A DNA stretch of 64,000 nucleotides from Herbidospora daliensis (GTDB taxonomy: Bacteria; Actinomycetota; Actinomycetes; Streptosporangiales; Streptosporangiaceae): contig NZ_BBXF01000010.1 in assembly GCF_001570585.1 (NCBI RefSeq), positions 131,873 to 195,872 of the forward strand, given 5' to 3'. The notes below the pieces were generated by a model that saw nothing but the letters and a program-made list of their open reading frames with translations, searched no databases and was not told where the DNA came from. A program made the position numbers and the translations under genes. This document shows, in pieces, positions 55,891 to 64,000 of the stretch. Position 1 is the stretch's first letter. Every line of letters begins with the position of its first letter.

Positions 55891-57080
55891 GGCAGCTCCA
55901 CCCGCAGGGTCGTCGGCCCGCCGGGCGGGCTGGTCAGTGTGGTCACCCCGTCGAAGGCGCTGACCCGGCGGCGGATCCCGGCCAGGCCCGATCCGCCGTC
56001 CTCGTCGGCGCCGCCCCGGCCGTCGTCGGTGACCTCGGCGGTCAGCCGGTTCTCGGTACGCCGGACGACGATCGTCGCCTTCGCGGCGGAGCTGTGCCGG
56101 GCCACGTTCGTCAGCGCCTCGGCGATGACGAAGTAGGCCGCCGCCTCGACCGCCGCGGGGAGCCGTCCGACGTCGTCGGTCTCGGTCTCGACCGGCACCG
56201 GCGAGCGGGCCGCCAGCGCCGCGACCGCCCCCGGCAGGCCCCGGTCGGCCAGGATCGGCGGGTACATGCCCCGGATGAGGCCGCGCAGCTCGGTCATCGT
56301 CTCCTCGGTGCTCAGCCGGGCCTCGGTGATCAGCGCGGCGGCCTTGCCGGGGTCGGTGGCCAGCACGCGTTCGGCGATGCCGAGCCGCATCGCGATGGAG
56401 ACCAGCCGGGCCTGCGCGCCGTCGTGCAGGTCGCGTTCGATGCGGCGCAGCTCGTAGCCGTGCGCGTCGAGCGCCTCGGCCACCCGCTCGGCCAGCCGCA
56501 CGTGCTGCGGCGTCGCGAGCAGCGACCGGGCCAGCTGGGCCAGCCCCTCGGCGACCAGCGGCACGACCCGGAACCCGACGGCCGCCACCACCGCCATGAA
56601 CAGCGGGACGGTGACCGCCACCATCCACCACGAGTCGAGCGCCCACGGCAGGTAGACGTAGCGGCCGGGCCCGAACGCGTCCCACCACAGCGGGAGCGAC
56701 AGCGCCCAGCCGAGCGCGCCCCACAGGGCGACGGCCGGGATCGCGCCGAACGGGCCGGTGAACACGTGCTGGGCCAGGAAGGCGAGGTCACGCCAGGTCT
56801 GCGGGTCGCCCATGACCACGCGCACGCGCGTGAGGATGCCGCCCCTGATCGGATGGTAGGACGCCGTCACCGGCCGGCCGAGCCACGCCCCCGCGTTCCG
56901 CCGGGCCAGCGACGCCACGGCGCGGTTGAGCCGGATCGCGAAGGGGAGCAGGACCAGCCCGAGGTAGGTCGCCGAGAAGACCAGGGTGAAGACGGTGACG
57001 GCGATGGCCAGCAGGCACAGGGGGACGAGCAGGAGCCCCAGCAGAAGCCGCCCGGTCGCCGTGACGGTCCGCCGCACCAT
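55881..57080 (-). CDS. Sensor histidine kinase (HisKA_3 type)
   Basis: This 399-residue kinase has two N-terminal membrane helices, a loop, and two more helices (about 115-175) followed by the HisKA_3 dimerisation motif RIERDLHDGAQARLVSIAM with the phospho-His, and an HATPase domain (ALTNVARHSSA and DDGRGGADEDGGSGLAGI). No periplasmic sensor domain of note is visible, so it may sense membrane stress. It is divergent from the B12 riboswitch. Confidence 0.93.
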   Translation of the reverse strand: MVRRTVTATGRLLLGLLLVPLCLLAIAVTVFTLVFSATYLGLVLLPFAIRLNRAVASLARRNAGAWLGRPVTASYHPIRGGILTRVRVVMGDPQTWRDLAFLAQHVFTGPFGAIPAVALWGALGWALSLPLWWDAFGPGRYVYLPWALDSWWMVAVTVPLFMAVVAAVGFRVVPLVAEGLAQLARSLLATPQHVRLAERVAEALDAHGYELRRIERDLHDGAQARLVSIAMRLGIAERVLATDPGKAAALITEARLSTEETMTELRGLIRGMYPPILADRGLPGAVAALAARSPVPVETETDDVGRLPAAVEAAAYFVIAEALTNVARHSSAAKATIVVRRTENRLTAEVTDDGRGGADEDGGSGLAGIRRRVSAFDGVTTLTSPPGGPTTLRVELPCE

Positions 57081-57117
57081 GCGGTCAGCATAGCCTCACG
57101 TTCCCGGCGAAAAGGCT

Positions 57118-57245
57118 GTTGGTAACGTATGGGGCGCGTGACGCCGCAGCGAAGTCCGGTGCGAACCCGGCGCTGTTCCCGCAACTGTGATCCCCCGGTC
57201 GTGATCTCCCGGCCGAGGGTCAGCCAGGTCGCCTGCGTCGTCGCC
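57118..57245 (+). promoter_or_regulatory. Cobalamin (AdoCbl) riboswitch
   Basis: The leader contains the core elements GAAGTCCGGTGCGAACCCGG at 57151-57170, GCTGTTCCCGCAACTGTGA at 57172-57190 and the 3' B12 box CAGCCAGGTCGCCTG at 57221-57235. Stems P3-P6 can be drawn around them. It lies on the plus strand before the B12-type ABC genes and should reduce their expression when cobalamin is abundant. The outer boundaries are approximate. Confidence 0.95.
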
Positions 57246-57305
57246 GACGTCGTCCGCCCTCGTGGAAAGGGTGATCCGTCCCCGGGTCTCTCGTTTCCCG
57301 GCAAC

Positions 57306-57317
57306 TCCTCCGGAGGA
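57306..57317 (+). promoter_or_regulatory. Palindrome containing the ribosome site of the B12 receptor gene
   Basis: TCCTCCGGAGGA is a perfect 12-bp palindrome whose second half is the Shine-Dalgarno GGAGGA, 5 nt before the GTG start at 57323. The CCTCC half is an anti-Shine-Dalgarno that could be part of the riboswitch expression platform controlling translation. Confidence 0.6.
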
Positions 57318-57322
57318 AACTC

Positions 57323-58255
57323 GTGAGGCCCCTTCGCACGGCCCTCGCGGGCGTGTTGCTGGGTGTCGCCCTGCTGTCCGGTTGCGGCAGCAGCGACACC
57401 GCCACCCCCGCCCCCGCCGCCTCGGCCGCTCCCAGCGGCCCCTTCCCGGTGACGGTCCAGGCCGCCAACGGATCGGTGACGATCGCCGCCAGGCCGCAGC
57501 GGATCGTGTCGTTGTCGCCCACCGCCACCGAGTCGCTGTTCGCGATCGGCGCCGGGCCGCAGGTCACCGCCGTCGACGACCAGTCGAACTTCCCGGCCGA
57601 GGCCCCCAAGACCGACCTGTCGGGCTTCAAGCCCAACGTCGAGGCCATCACCGGGCGCAACCCCGACCTGGTGATCGTCTCCAACGACCTCGAAGGCGTC
57701 GTCGCCGGGCTCGGCAAGGTCGGCGTGCCGGTGCTGGTGCTCAGCGCCGCCACCAAGATCGACGACGCCTACGCCGAGATCGAGAAGCTCGGCACCGCCA
57801 CCGGCAACCGGGCCAAGGCCGACGAGGTCGTGGCCGGCATGAAGCGCAAGCTCGCCGACCTGGCCGCCGCCGCCCCCAAGACGGAGCTGACCTACTACCA
57901 CGAGCTCGACGTCACCCCCTACGCCGCGACCTCCACCACCTTCATCGGCCAGATCTACGCCCTGTTCGGCCTGGTCAACATCGCCGACGAGGCCCCCGAC
58001 GCGGCGGGCGGCTACCCGAAGCTCTCGGCCGAGTTCGTGGCCAAGGCCGACCCCGACCTGATCTTCCTGGCCGACGTGAAGTGCTGCGCCCAGAACGCCG
58101 AGGCGCTGGCGGAACGCCCCGGCTGGGGCGGCCTGAAAGCGATCAAGGACGGAGACGTGGTCGAACTCGACGACGACGTCGCCTCGCGCTGGGGCCCCCG
58201 GGTGGTCGACCTGGCCGAGGCCATCGGCGCCGGGGTGGCCAAGGCCGCGGGCTGA
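57323..58255 (+). CDS. btuF: B12 (BtuF-like) ABC transporter substrate-binding lipoprotein
   Basis: This 310-residue lipoprotein (lipobox SGC, Cys21) has the iron-siderophore/B12 receptor fold: PQRIVSLSPTATESLFAIGAG, the long helix in VVAGLGKVGVPVLVLSA, and a C-terminal GDVVELDDDVASRWGPR. The cobalamin riboswitch directly upstream decides the substrate. GTG start after GGAGGA. It is 166 nt from the permease gene, with no other ORF in that gap. Confidence 0.9.
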   Translation: MRPLRTALAGVLLGVALLSGCGSSDTATPAPAASAAPSGPFPVTVQAANGSVTIAARPQRIVSLSPTATESLFAIGAGPQVTAVDDQSNFPAEAPKTDLSGFKPNVEAITGRNPDLVIVSNDLEGVVAGLGKVGVPVLVLSAATKIDDAYAEIEKLGTATGNRAKADEVVAGMKRKLADLAAAAPKTELTYYHELDVTPYAATSTTFIGQIYALFGLVNIADEAPDAAGGYPKLSAEFVAKADPDLIFLADVKCCAQNAEALAERPGWGGLKAIKDGDVVELDDDVASRWGPRVVDLAEAIGAGVAKAAG

Positions 58256-58421
58256 TGGCTGAGATCATCTCCACGGCCGGGGCTCTTTCCCGAGACCTCC
58301 GCCCGGCAGGGCGAACCGGTCGCGCGGTCCTGTCCCGGGAGGTCCGCATGGCGAGGGTGCGGGCCGATCGCGCCGATCTCTGCCAGGGCTTTCCCGCGGC
58401 CGCATTCAGAGCTGCCTGTTG

Positions 58422-59429
58422 ATGCGCAAGGGCGTGGTGTTCGCGGGGGCCGCCGTGGTGCTGGCCGCCTGCATGACCGCCGGGCTCATGGTCGGCGCGG
58501 CCGGGTTGCCGCTCAAGGGCGTCGTGCTGGCGCTGGCCGACCGGCTGCCGTTCGTGTCGGCCCACTCCGGGCTGACGCCCCTGGAGACCGGGGTGCTGTT
58601 CGAGCTCCGGCTGCCGCGTGTGCTGCTCGGCGCGATGGTCGGCGGGCTGCTCGCCGTCGCGGGCGCCGGGTACCAGGGCGTGTTCCGCAACCCGCTCGCC
58701 GACCCCTACCTGCTCGGGGCCGCCGCCGGGGCCGGGCTCACGGTCACGCTGGTCATCGTGGCCGTGGGCGACGGGGCGGCGGTGCCGCTCGCGGCGTTCT
58801 GCGGGGCGGCCGGCGGGGTGCTGCTCGCCTACGGGCTCGGGCACACCGCCACCCGGGGCGGCGGCACGGCCACGCTGGTGCTCGCCGGGGTGGCGGTCAC
58901 GTCGTTCCTGACCGCCATCCAGACCTTCCTCCAGCAGCTCAAGGTCGAGGAGCTGCAGCGGGTCTACGCGTGGATCCTCGGCGACGTCGGCGGCGGCTGG
59001 GAGCAGGTCGCCATGTGTGCGCCCTACGCCGTGGTGGCCGCCGCGATCCTGCTGCTGCACGGGCGGCTGCTCGACGTGTTGTCGGTCGGCGACGACGAGG
59101 CGAGCGCGCTCGGCGTGCGGGCCGGGCGGGTGCGGCTGGTCGTGCTCGTCGCGGCCTCGCTGGCGACCGCCGCCGCCGTGTCGGCGGGCGGGCTCATCGG
59201 GTTCGTCGGCGTCGTGGTGCCCCACGCGGTCCGGCGGCTGGCCGGGGGCTCCTACCGGGTGGTGCTGCCGCTGTCGCTGCTGGCGGGCGGCGCGTTCCTG
59301 GTGACGGCCGACCTGATCGCCCGGACCGTGCTGGCCCCCGCCGAACTGCCCATCGGGGTGGTCACCGCGTTCGTCGGCGCGCCGTTCTTCGTCACCATCC
59401 TGCGCGCCACCCGGAAGGTGGAGACGTGA
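58422..59429 (+). CDS. btuC: B12-type ABC transporter permease (FecCD/BtuC family)
   Basis: This 335-residue permease has about ten membrane helices and the FecCD motifs LRLPRVLLGAMVGGLLAVAGA, FRNPLADPYLLGAAAGAG and GLIGFVGVVVPHAVR. It transports cobalamin with the ATPase encoded next. ATG 58422 is used; an adjacent TTG is possible. It overlaps the ATPase by GTGA. The gap before it (58256-58421) contains only a weak GACCTCC/GGAGGTC pairing. Confidence 0.93.
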   Translation: MRKGVVFAGAAVVLAACMTAGLMVGAAGLPLKGVVLALADRLPFVSAHSGLTPLETGVLFELRLPRVLLGAMVGGLLAVAGAGYQGVFRNPLADPYLLGAAAGAGLTVTLVIVAVGDGAAVPLAAFCGAAGGVLLAYGLGHTATRGGGTATLVLAGVAVTSFLTAIQTFLQQLKVEELQRVYAWILGDVGGGWEQVAMCAPYAVVAAAILLLHGRLLDVLSVGDDEASALGVRAGRVRLVVLVAASLATAAAVSAGGLIGFVGVVVPHAVRRLAGGSYRVVLPLSLLAGGAFLVTADLIARTVLAPAELPIGVVTAFVGAPFFVTILRATRKVET

Positions 59430-60202
59430 CCGTCGAGATCACCGGCGTGGACGTGGACCTCGGCGGCCGGCCGGTCCTGCGCGGCGTCACCGCCACCGCC
59501 CGCGAGGGCCGCTGGCTGGCCGTCATCGGGCCCAACGGGGCCGGGAAGTCGACCCTGCTCAAGGCCGTCATGGGACTGCTGCCGCACACGGGGCTGATCA
59601 CCGTCGGCGGGCGTCCGGTCCGCGACCTCGCGCCCCGCGACCGCGCCCGGGTGCTGGCCTACGCGCCGCAGAGCCCGCTGCTGCCGCCCGACATGACCGT
59701 CCACGAGTACGCCCTGCTGGGGCGGACGCCGTACATCCCCTATTGGGGGCGCGAGAGCGCCCGCGACACCGAGACCGCCCGCGCGGTGCTCGACCGCCTC
59801 GACCTGACGGCCCTGGCCGCCCGGCCGCTGGAACGCCTCAGCGGCGGCGAACGCCAGCGGGTGGTGCTGGCCCGCGCGCTCACCCAGCAGGCGCCCGTGC
59901 TGCTCCTCGACGAGCCGACGACGGCCCTGGACCTCGGTCACCAGCAGCAGGTGCTGGAACTGGTCGACCGGCTGCGCCGCGACGACGGCCTCACCGTCGT
60001 CAGCACCCTGCACGACCTCACCCTGGCCGCCCAGTACGCCGACGACCTGCTCCTGATGAGCGGCGGCACGGCCGTGGCGGCCGGCAGCCCCGGAGAGGTG
60101 CTCACCGAGGACCTCGTCACCCGCCACTTCGGCGCCCGCGTGACCATCGGCGCCGGACCGGCCGGACGGCCGGTCGTGCACCTGCGCCGCCCTACGGGGT
60201 GA
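59426..60202 (+). CDS. btuD: B12-type ABC transporter ATP-binding protein (BtuD/FepC-like)
   Basis: This 258-residue ATPase has Walker A GPNGAGKS, the Q-loop APQSPLL, ABC signature LSGGERQRV, Walker B VLLLDEPTTALD and the H-loop HDLTLAAQYAD. The GTG overlaps the permease stop. The 3' end overlaps the convergent kinase by 11 nt. Together with the receptor and permease it makes a complete importer. Confidence 0.94.
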   Translation: MTVEITGVDVDLGGRPVLRGVTATAREGRWLAVIGPNGAGKSTLLKAVMGLLPHTGLITVGGRPVRDLAPRDRARVLAYAPQSPLLPPDMTVHEYALLGRTPYIPYWGRESARDTETARAVLDRLDLTALAARPLERLSGGERQRVVLARALTQQAPVLLLDEPTTALDLGHQQQVLELVDRLRRDDGLTVVSTLHDLTLAAQYADDLLLMSGGTAVAAGSPGEVLTEDLVTRHFGARVTIGAGPAGRPVVHLRRPTG

Positions 60203-61835
60203 ACTTCACGCTCGTGACGATCGTGGTGATCGTCGTGTCGTCGCACTTGGACGTCGGGCAGAAGAACGTCATCAAAGCCGACGGCTGACCGGGCCGGGTC
60301 ACCAGGAAGCTGCGGAAGTCGAGCCGCCCCGCGCCGGTCGCGTCGCTCAGGAAGCCGCTGACCTTGAAGCCCGGCTGGCCGCCCACCGACGTCGGCTCGG
60401 GCGCGCCCGGGATCGACACCACCCCGGGCAGCGTCGCCTGCAGCCCGGCCTGCACCGACTCCAGCGCGTCGCCCGTCGAGATCGTGTCGGTGGTCTGCGC
60501 GACCACGCCGCTCGACTTGTCGGGGGAGCCGGTGATGATCGGGTTGACCGCCGTCCAGTCGGGGTTGCCCGGCACGCTGAACAGCGCGTCGAACGCGTCG
60601 GCCGAGGCCGCGATGGTGACGTGCTGGTCGGAGTAGTCCTTGCGGGTCCAGGTCGACGGATAGCTGAAGCTGTAGGGGGCCGCGACGTTGCCCGGGAAGC
60701 TGTCCCACGACGCCTGCCCGTCGCCGCCGCTCTGGCTGACGATGTAGACCGCGCCCGCCGCGATCAGCCCCAGCGCCAGCACCCCGCCGACCACCGGGAC
60801 CAGCGGGAACCTCTTGTTCTGCGGCACCCCGGCCGGGGCCGTCGACACCTGCGACACCCGCGAGGGATACGACGACGGGTGCGAGGGATGCGTGTAGGGC
60901 GGGTTGGAGACCGGGTTCTGGTAGGCGGTGCCCGGAGGCTGCGACGGCCAGGAGTTGCGCGGGCCCGAGATCGGGCTGGGCAGGTCGCCCTCGGTGCCGC
61001 TGATCGCGTCGCGCAGCGCCGAGACGAACGCCGTGCACGTCGGGTAGCGGTCGAGCGGCGACTTCGACAACGCTCGCGACAGCACCTGGTTCACCGTGTG
61101 GGGCAGGTCGGGCCGGTAGGGCGTCAGCGGCGGCGGGTCGTGGGAGACGTGGGCGTAGAGCAGCGCCAGCTCGGTGTCGCGCTGGAACGGCGGCAGCCCG
61201 GCCAGGGCCTCGTAGACGACGCACGCGAAGGCGTAGCCGTCGGCGCGGCCGTCGACCGGCAGGCCGCGGATCTGCTCCGGCGCGACGTAGCGCGGGGTGC
61301 CCATGAAGTGGCCGTGGCTGGTCAGGCCGGTGTCGGCCGAGGAGCTCTTGGTCAGCCCGAAGTCGGTCAGGTAGACGTGGTCGTTGCCGGTCACCAGGAT
61401 GTTGGCCGGCTTCACGTCGCGGTGCACGAGCCCGTTGGCGTGGGCCTCGTCGAGCGCCGAGGCGATCTGCGAGAACAGGTGGTTGGCCCGCGCCACCGGC
61501 AGCGGGCCGTTCGACTGCACCAGCTTGCGCAGGTCGCTGCCGCCGTCGACGTAGCGCATCGCGATGAACAGCAGCCCGTCGTGCTCGCCGGCCTCGTAGA
61601 TCGGGATGATGTGCGGGTGGTCGATCGAGGCGACCAGCCGCGACTCGCGCACGAACCGGTCGCGGAACCGGTTGTCCTCGGCGAGCTGCGGGGCCAGCAC
61701 CTTGAGCGCGACCGCGCGGCCGAGCCGCTGGTCGCGCGCGCGGTAGACGGTGGCCATACCGCCCCGGCCGACCACCGCCTCGATCGTGTAGTCGCCGATC
61801 CGCTGCCCCACCAGCGCCGGCAGTTCAGCGCTCAT
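60192..61835 (-). CDS. PknB-type Ser/Thr protein kinase with extracytoplasmic domain
   Basis: This 547-residue kinase has a catalytic domain (about 13-280) with GRGGMATVYRARD, HRDVKPANIL, DFGLTK and MGTPRYVAPEQ. A Pro/Ser-rich linker (about 285-340), one membrane helix (about 345-367) and an extracytoplasmic domain of about 170 residues with two cysteines follow. The ATG overlaps the upstream gene's stop by 4 nt (ATGA), so it is translationally coupled to the degenerate protease-like protein. Confidence 0.95.
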   Translation of the reverse strand: MSAELPALVGQRIGDYTIEAVVGRGGMATVYRARDQRLGRAVALKVLAPQLAEDNRFRDRFVRESRLVASIDHPHIIPIYEAGEHDGLLFIAMRYVDGGSDLRKLVQSNGPLPVARANHLFSQIASALDEAHANGLVHRDVKPANILVTGNDHVYLTDFGLTKSSSADTGLTSHGHFMGTPRYVAPEQIRGLPVDGRADGYAFACVVYEALAGLPPFQRDTELALLYAHVSHDPPPLTPYRPDLPHTVNQVLSRALSKSPLDRYPTCTAFVSALRDAISGTEGDLPSPISGPRNSWPSQPPGTAYQNPVSNPPYTHPSHPSSYPSRVSQVSTAPAGVPQNKRFPLVPVVGGVLALGLIAAGAVYIVSQSGGDGQASWDSFPGNVAAPYSFSYPSTWTRKDYSDQHVTIAASADAFDALFSVPGNPDWTAVNPIITGSPDKSSGVVAQTTDTISTGDALESVQAGLQATLPGVVSIPGAPEPTSVGGQPGFKVSGFLSDATGAGRLDFRSFLVTRPGQPSALMTFFCPTSKCDDTTITTIVTSVKFTP

Positions 61836-63295
61836 GGCGCGTCCGACGGATGACCGCAGAACCCGCAGAACCGGTGGGCGTGGCCCAGCCGCATGCCGCA
61901 CTGGGTGCAGAACTTCTTGGACGCCCCGCCCGGGTTGGAGCCCGGGTTGGAGACGTGCTGCCGCCCCCCGGGCGGCGAGAGGTCGACCACCGGCTGCCCC
62001 GGGTTCGGGGTGCGGTAGACCTCCGTCTGGGCCGGCCATGACGTGACCAACGCGTGATTCTCCCCCGATGTGTCCTGCTGATCCTCCCCGTTGCGCCGGC
62101 GCCGCAGCAGGAACGGCACCGACCCGGCCACGACGGCCCCCACGAGCACGACACCCCCGGTGATCCAGATCCACGACGCCACCCCCGACGTGGGCGCCGG
62201 GACGGGGACGGGCGCGGACTTCTTCGTCGCCGCGTCTTCGGCCGTGCCGGCCTTGGCCTTCGAGACGCGGAGGTACTCGAGCGCCACGGCGTGGTCCTGG
62301 CGCAGGGTCAGCACCTGCTGGAGCACCGGGGCCGCGTTGCCGTAGAGCTTGTTGTGGTAGGCGGCGAGCGCCTGTTCGTAGACGACGTCGACGGGACCCC
62401 GGCGGGGCGTCACCCCGGCCGCCACCAGGGCGGTGCGGATCTCGTCGACGGGCGTCACGGTCGCGGGCAGGCTGCCGCCCCCCGACAGCACCCCGACCAC
62501 CTCGCTCTTGCCGTCGTCGATCACCGCGGCGCCGACGGCGCCTGCTTCGATGAGTTTGTCGATTTTGTCACGTTCCGCCGCTTTGAAGTTGCGGCTGCCC
62601 GGCGGGTCGAAGTGGGCCGTGTCCATCTTCGGCGGCGCCTTCGCCGACGGGCGGGCGGCCATCGTCATGACGTCGACCGACTCGACCTTGGCGCTGATCG
62701 TGGTGCCCATCGGCACGGTCGGCAGGTTGTTCTTCGGGCCCGCGTTCACCTTCAGCACCGCCGGGGCCGACGGGGCGTCGCCCGCCGACAGCACCTCGGC
62801 GGCGAGGCCGTCGGGCAGCGCCGGGTCGAGGAACGGGAAGGCGGTCACCTTCGTCTCGACCGTGGCGTTGCAGGTCGAGTTCTGGGTGCGCGGCGGATAA
62901 CAGGCCTGCAGGCGGATGTTCAGGTCGGGGTCGTCGACCGTGTGCCGGTCGAAGTCGGCCGGGATGTCGACCTTGAAGTACTCGGCGAAGACCCGGTTGG
63001 CGGCGTACACCTGCAGGTCCTTGTCGGGCCGGACGACCTGGGTCGCGGTCACGATCACGCCGTCGGGCGTGACGGTGAATCCGCTGCCGGTCGCCAGTTC
63101 GACCTCGTATTCGCGCTCGAAACGCTGAAGACGGGCGCGGTCGTCGATGAGGGTGACGGAGACCGTGGACTCGGACTCCACCCGGACGGCCCCCGGGGTG
63201 ACCCGGTCGGTCGATCCGCTGGGGTGGGGATGCAACAAGGGCATGCCCAGGACACCGAGGGCACCGAGCCCCGCGATGACGGCCAGGCGGGGCAT
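61832..63295 (-). CDS. Membrane protein with degenerate trypsin-like domain and C-terminal zinc ribbon
   Basis: This 487-residue protein has an N-terminal signal anchor (about 5-20), a trypsin-like beta-barrel start (GSGFTVTPDGVIVTATQVV) where proteases have a catalytic His in N-AHVV, and no GNSGG. A TPR-like helical segment (AYHNKLYGNAAPVLQQVLTL) follows, then a membrane helix (about 380-402), then a cytoplasmic tail ending in a zinc ribbon CTQCG ... CGFCG. AAGGAGG precedes ATG 63295. It overlaps the kinase by ATGA, which suggests that the two form one signalling unit. Confidence 0.85.
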   Translation of the reverse strand: MPRLAVIAGLGALGVLGMPLLHPHPSGSTDRVTPGAVRVESESTVSVTLIDDRARLQRFEREYEVELATGSGFTVTPDGVIVTATQVVRPDKDLQVYAANRVFAEYFKVDIPADFDRHTVDDPDLNIRLQACYPPRTQNSTCNATVETKVTAFPFLDPALPDGLAAEVLSAGDAPSAPAVLKVNAGPKNNLPTVPMGTTISAKVESVDVMTMAARPSAKAPPKMDTAHFDPPGSRNFKAAERDKIDKLIEAGAVGAAVIDDGKSEVVGVLSGGGSLPATVTPVDEIRTALVAAGVTPRRGPVDVVYEQALAAYHNKLYGNAAPVLQQVLTLRQDHAVALEYLRVSKAKAGTAEDAATKKSAPVPVPAPTSGVASWIWITGGVVLVGAVVAGSVPFLLRRRRNGEDQQDTSGENHALVTSWPAQTEVYRTPNPGQPVVDLSPPGGRQHVSNPGSNPGGASKKFCTQCGMRLGHAHRFCGFCGHPSDAP

Positions 63296-63489
63296 GTCCG
63301 CCTCCTTACCGAATGACGACGAATTCCAGCGTCTCAGTGGCCGGAAACCCCGGCAAGGGTTCACACGGTCACCGAAACTCATCTGATACCGGCCAAGGAT
63401 CACGGCAAGGCTTGCATTTCACTTGCAATCGGATCGAAGGTGGCGACCTGTCGCTTCGCGGGGCGACCAGGACACACTAATCTGCCACC

Positions 63490-64000
63490 ATGGCCCTCCG
63501 CATCCCCGCGCCCTCACGGAGCGACCTCCTCATCGGCGCCGCCGTCGCGGCCGTCGGCATCCTTGAGGCCTTCACCTCCGCGACCTCCTACGGCGCCGCC
63601 CAGAATCCGGAACTCTGGTGGATCCCGCAGGCCCTGATCGCCGGCGGCCTGCTCTGCTTCATGCGCGGGGCGCCGGTCCTGGTGTTCCTCGGCACGGTGC
63701 TGCTCCAGTTCCTCTGGCACCGCCAGGGATACGAGGCCTGCCAGGTCCACCAGCTGATCGCCCTCCTCATCGGCTTCCACGGCCTGGGCGCCCGGCTGAG
63801 CTTCCGCCGGGGCGGCCCCTGGGCCGGCGGCGGCATCCTGATCTTCGACGTGGGCGCCGTCGACATGCGGGTGCTGCCGTTCCCCGAGGCGATCTACCTG
63901 ACGGTGATGTTCGGCTTCGCCTATCTGACCGGCGTGACCGTGCGGGCGTGGCTGGTGCGGGCGCAGCGGGCCGCGAAGGAGGCCGCGCTGGCCGAGGTCG
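63490..64000 (+). CDS. Sensor histidine kinase, N-terminal membrane part only (runs off window)
   Basis: The visible 170 residues contain about four or five membrane helices (from about 12 to 150) and end in a coiled charged helix (RAQRAAKEAALAEV) that usually precedes a HisKA_3 domain. The catalytic domains lie beyond the window. It is divergent from the zinc-ribbon protein gene across 194 nt that contain TTGCAT and TTGCAA. Confidence 0.75.
   Translation, partial: MALRIPAPSRSDLLIGAAVAAVGILEAFTSATSYGAAQNPELWWIPQALIAGGLLCFMRGAPVLVFLGTVLLQFLWHRQGYEACQVHQLIALLIGFHGLGARLSFRRGGPWAGGGILIFDVGAVDMRVLPFPEAIYLTVMFGFAYLTGVTVRAWLVRAQRAAKEAALAEV

Noticed and set aside
58256-58421. A further small gene or second riboswitch between the B12 receptor and permease genes
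   Set aside because: No start with a ribosome site opens a credible frame and no B12-box is present; only a weak GACCTCC/GGAGGTC pairing is seen.
1-64000. CRISPR arrays, insertion sequences, prophage or integrative-element ends
   Set aside because: No set of regularly spaced direct repeats, no transposase or integrase motifs and no terminal inverted repeats with target duplications were seen. The only tRNA (9094-9167) has no duplicated 3' end that would mark an attachment site.

Overview
The window is a 64 kb piece of a very GC-rich actinomycete chromosome. Gene content (DUF5753/DUF397 regulator pair, CU044_5270 and TIGR02611 proteins, F420-dependent enzymes, streptogrisin-type protease, GH74 xyloglucanase with CBM2, acyl-ACP desaturase, PknB-type kinase) points to a soil, plant-matter-degrading member of the Streptosporangiales such as Nonomuraea or Streptosporangium. 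That placement is inferred from gene content, not from a marker gene. I see no insertion sequence, prophage, integron or CRISPR array, so this looks like ordinary chromosome with scattered accessory genes.

Layout. 1-2.2 kb: 5' part of a sugar-binding lipoprotein gene diverging from a ROK repressor. 2.2-9 kb: a membrane protein, an ArsR-SRPBCC-VOC operon, a molbindin, SDR and zinc-free alcohol dehydrogenase-like oxidoreductases, a 5'-damaged F420 oxidoreductase, and a hydrolase. 9.1 kb: elongator tRNA-Met. 9.3-19.4 kb: secreted and uptake functions (DUF5107 protein with a divergent IclR regulator, FtsX-like protein, S1 protease, LysR, orphan sugar-binding lipoprotein, sodium/solute symporter). 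19.4-20.5 kb: a two-gene toxin-antitoxin candidate (Panacea-like antitoxin, PemK/MazF-like toxin). 20.6-23 kb: F420 reductase, patatin, methyltransferase and peptide deformylase. 23.1-25.9 kb: GH74-CBM2 xyloglucanase. 25.9-29.8 kb: sigma factor with CU044_5270 partner, TIGR02611 protein, M20 amidohydrolase.

29.8-34.4 kb holds a compact lysine/beta-lysine degradation cluster: kce diverging from kdd-kamD-kamE-kal, the four plus-strand genes joined by 4-nt overlaps. The kdd gene carries an unusual in-frame 63-bp repeat. 34.4-39.0 kb is a MarR gene followed by a nitroreductase-patatin-glycosyltransferase-membrane protein-hydrolase operon, with perfect palindromes between regulator and operon. 39.0-47.5 kb: SHOCT protein, acyl-ACP desaturase with tandem operators, DUF1349, penicillin acylase, GIDE-domain protein, RidA, hydrolase, monooxygenase, AraC regulator. 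47.6-52.4 kb: helicase-associated-domain protein, then an abaA/whiJ-like trio (ATPase, XRE-DUF5753, DUF397). 52.4-57.1 kb: phosphatase, Gfo/Idh oxidoreductase, acyltransferase, two-component system. 57.1-60.2 kb: cobalamin riboswitch and a complete B12-type ABC importer. 60.2-63.3 kb: PknB-type kinase translationally coupled to a membrane protein with a degenerate trypsin-like domain. The window ends in the start of another sensor kinase.

Two links stand out. The AdoCbl-dependent aminomutase KamDE lies about 23 kb from a riboswitch-controlled B12 importer. Ten of fifteen convergent gene pairs overlap at their 3' ends.
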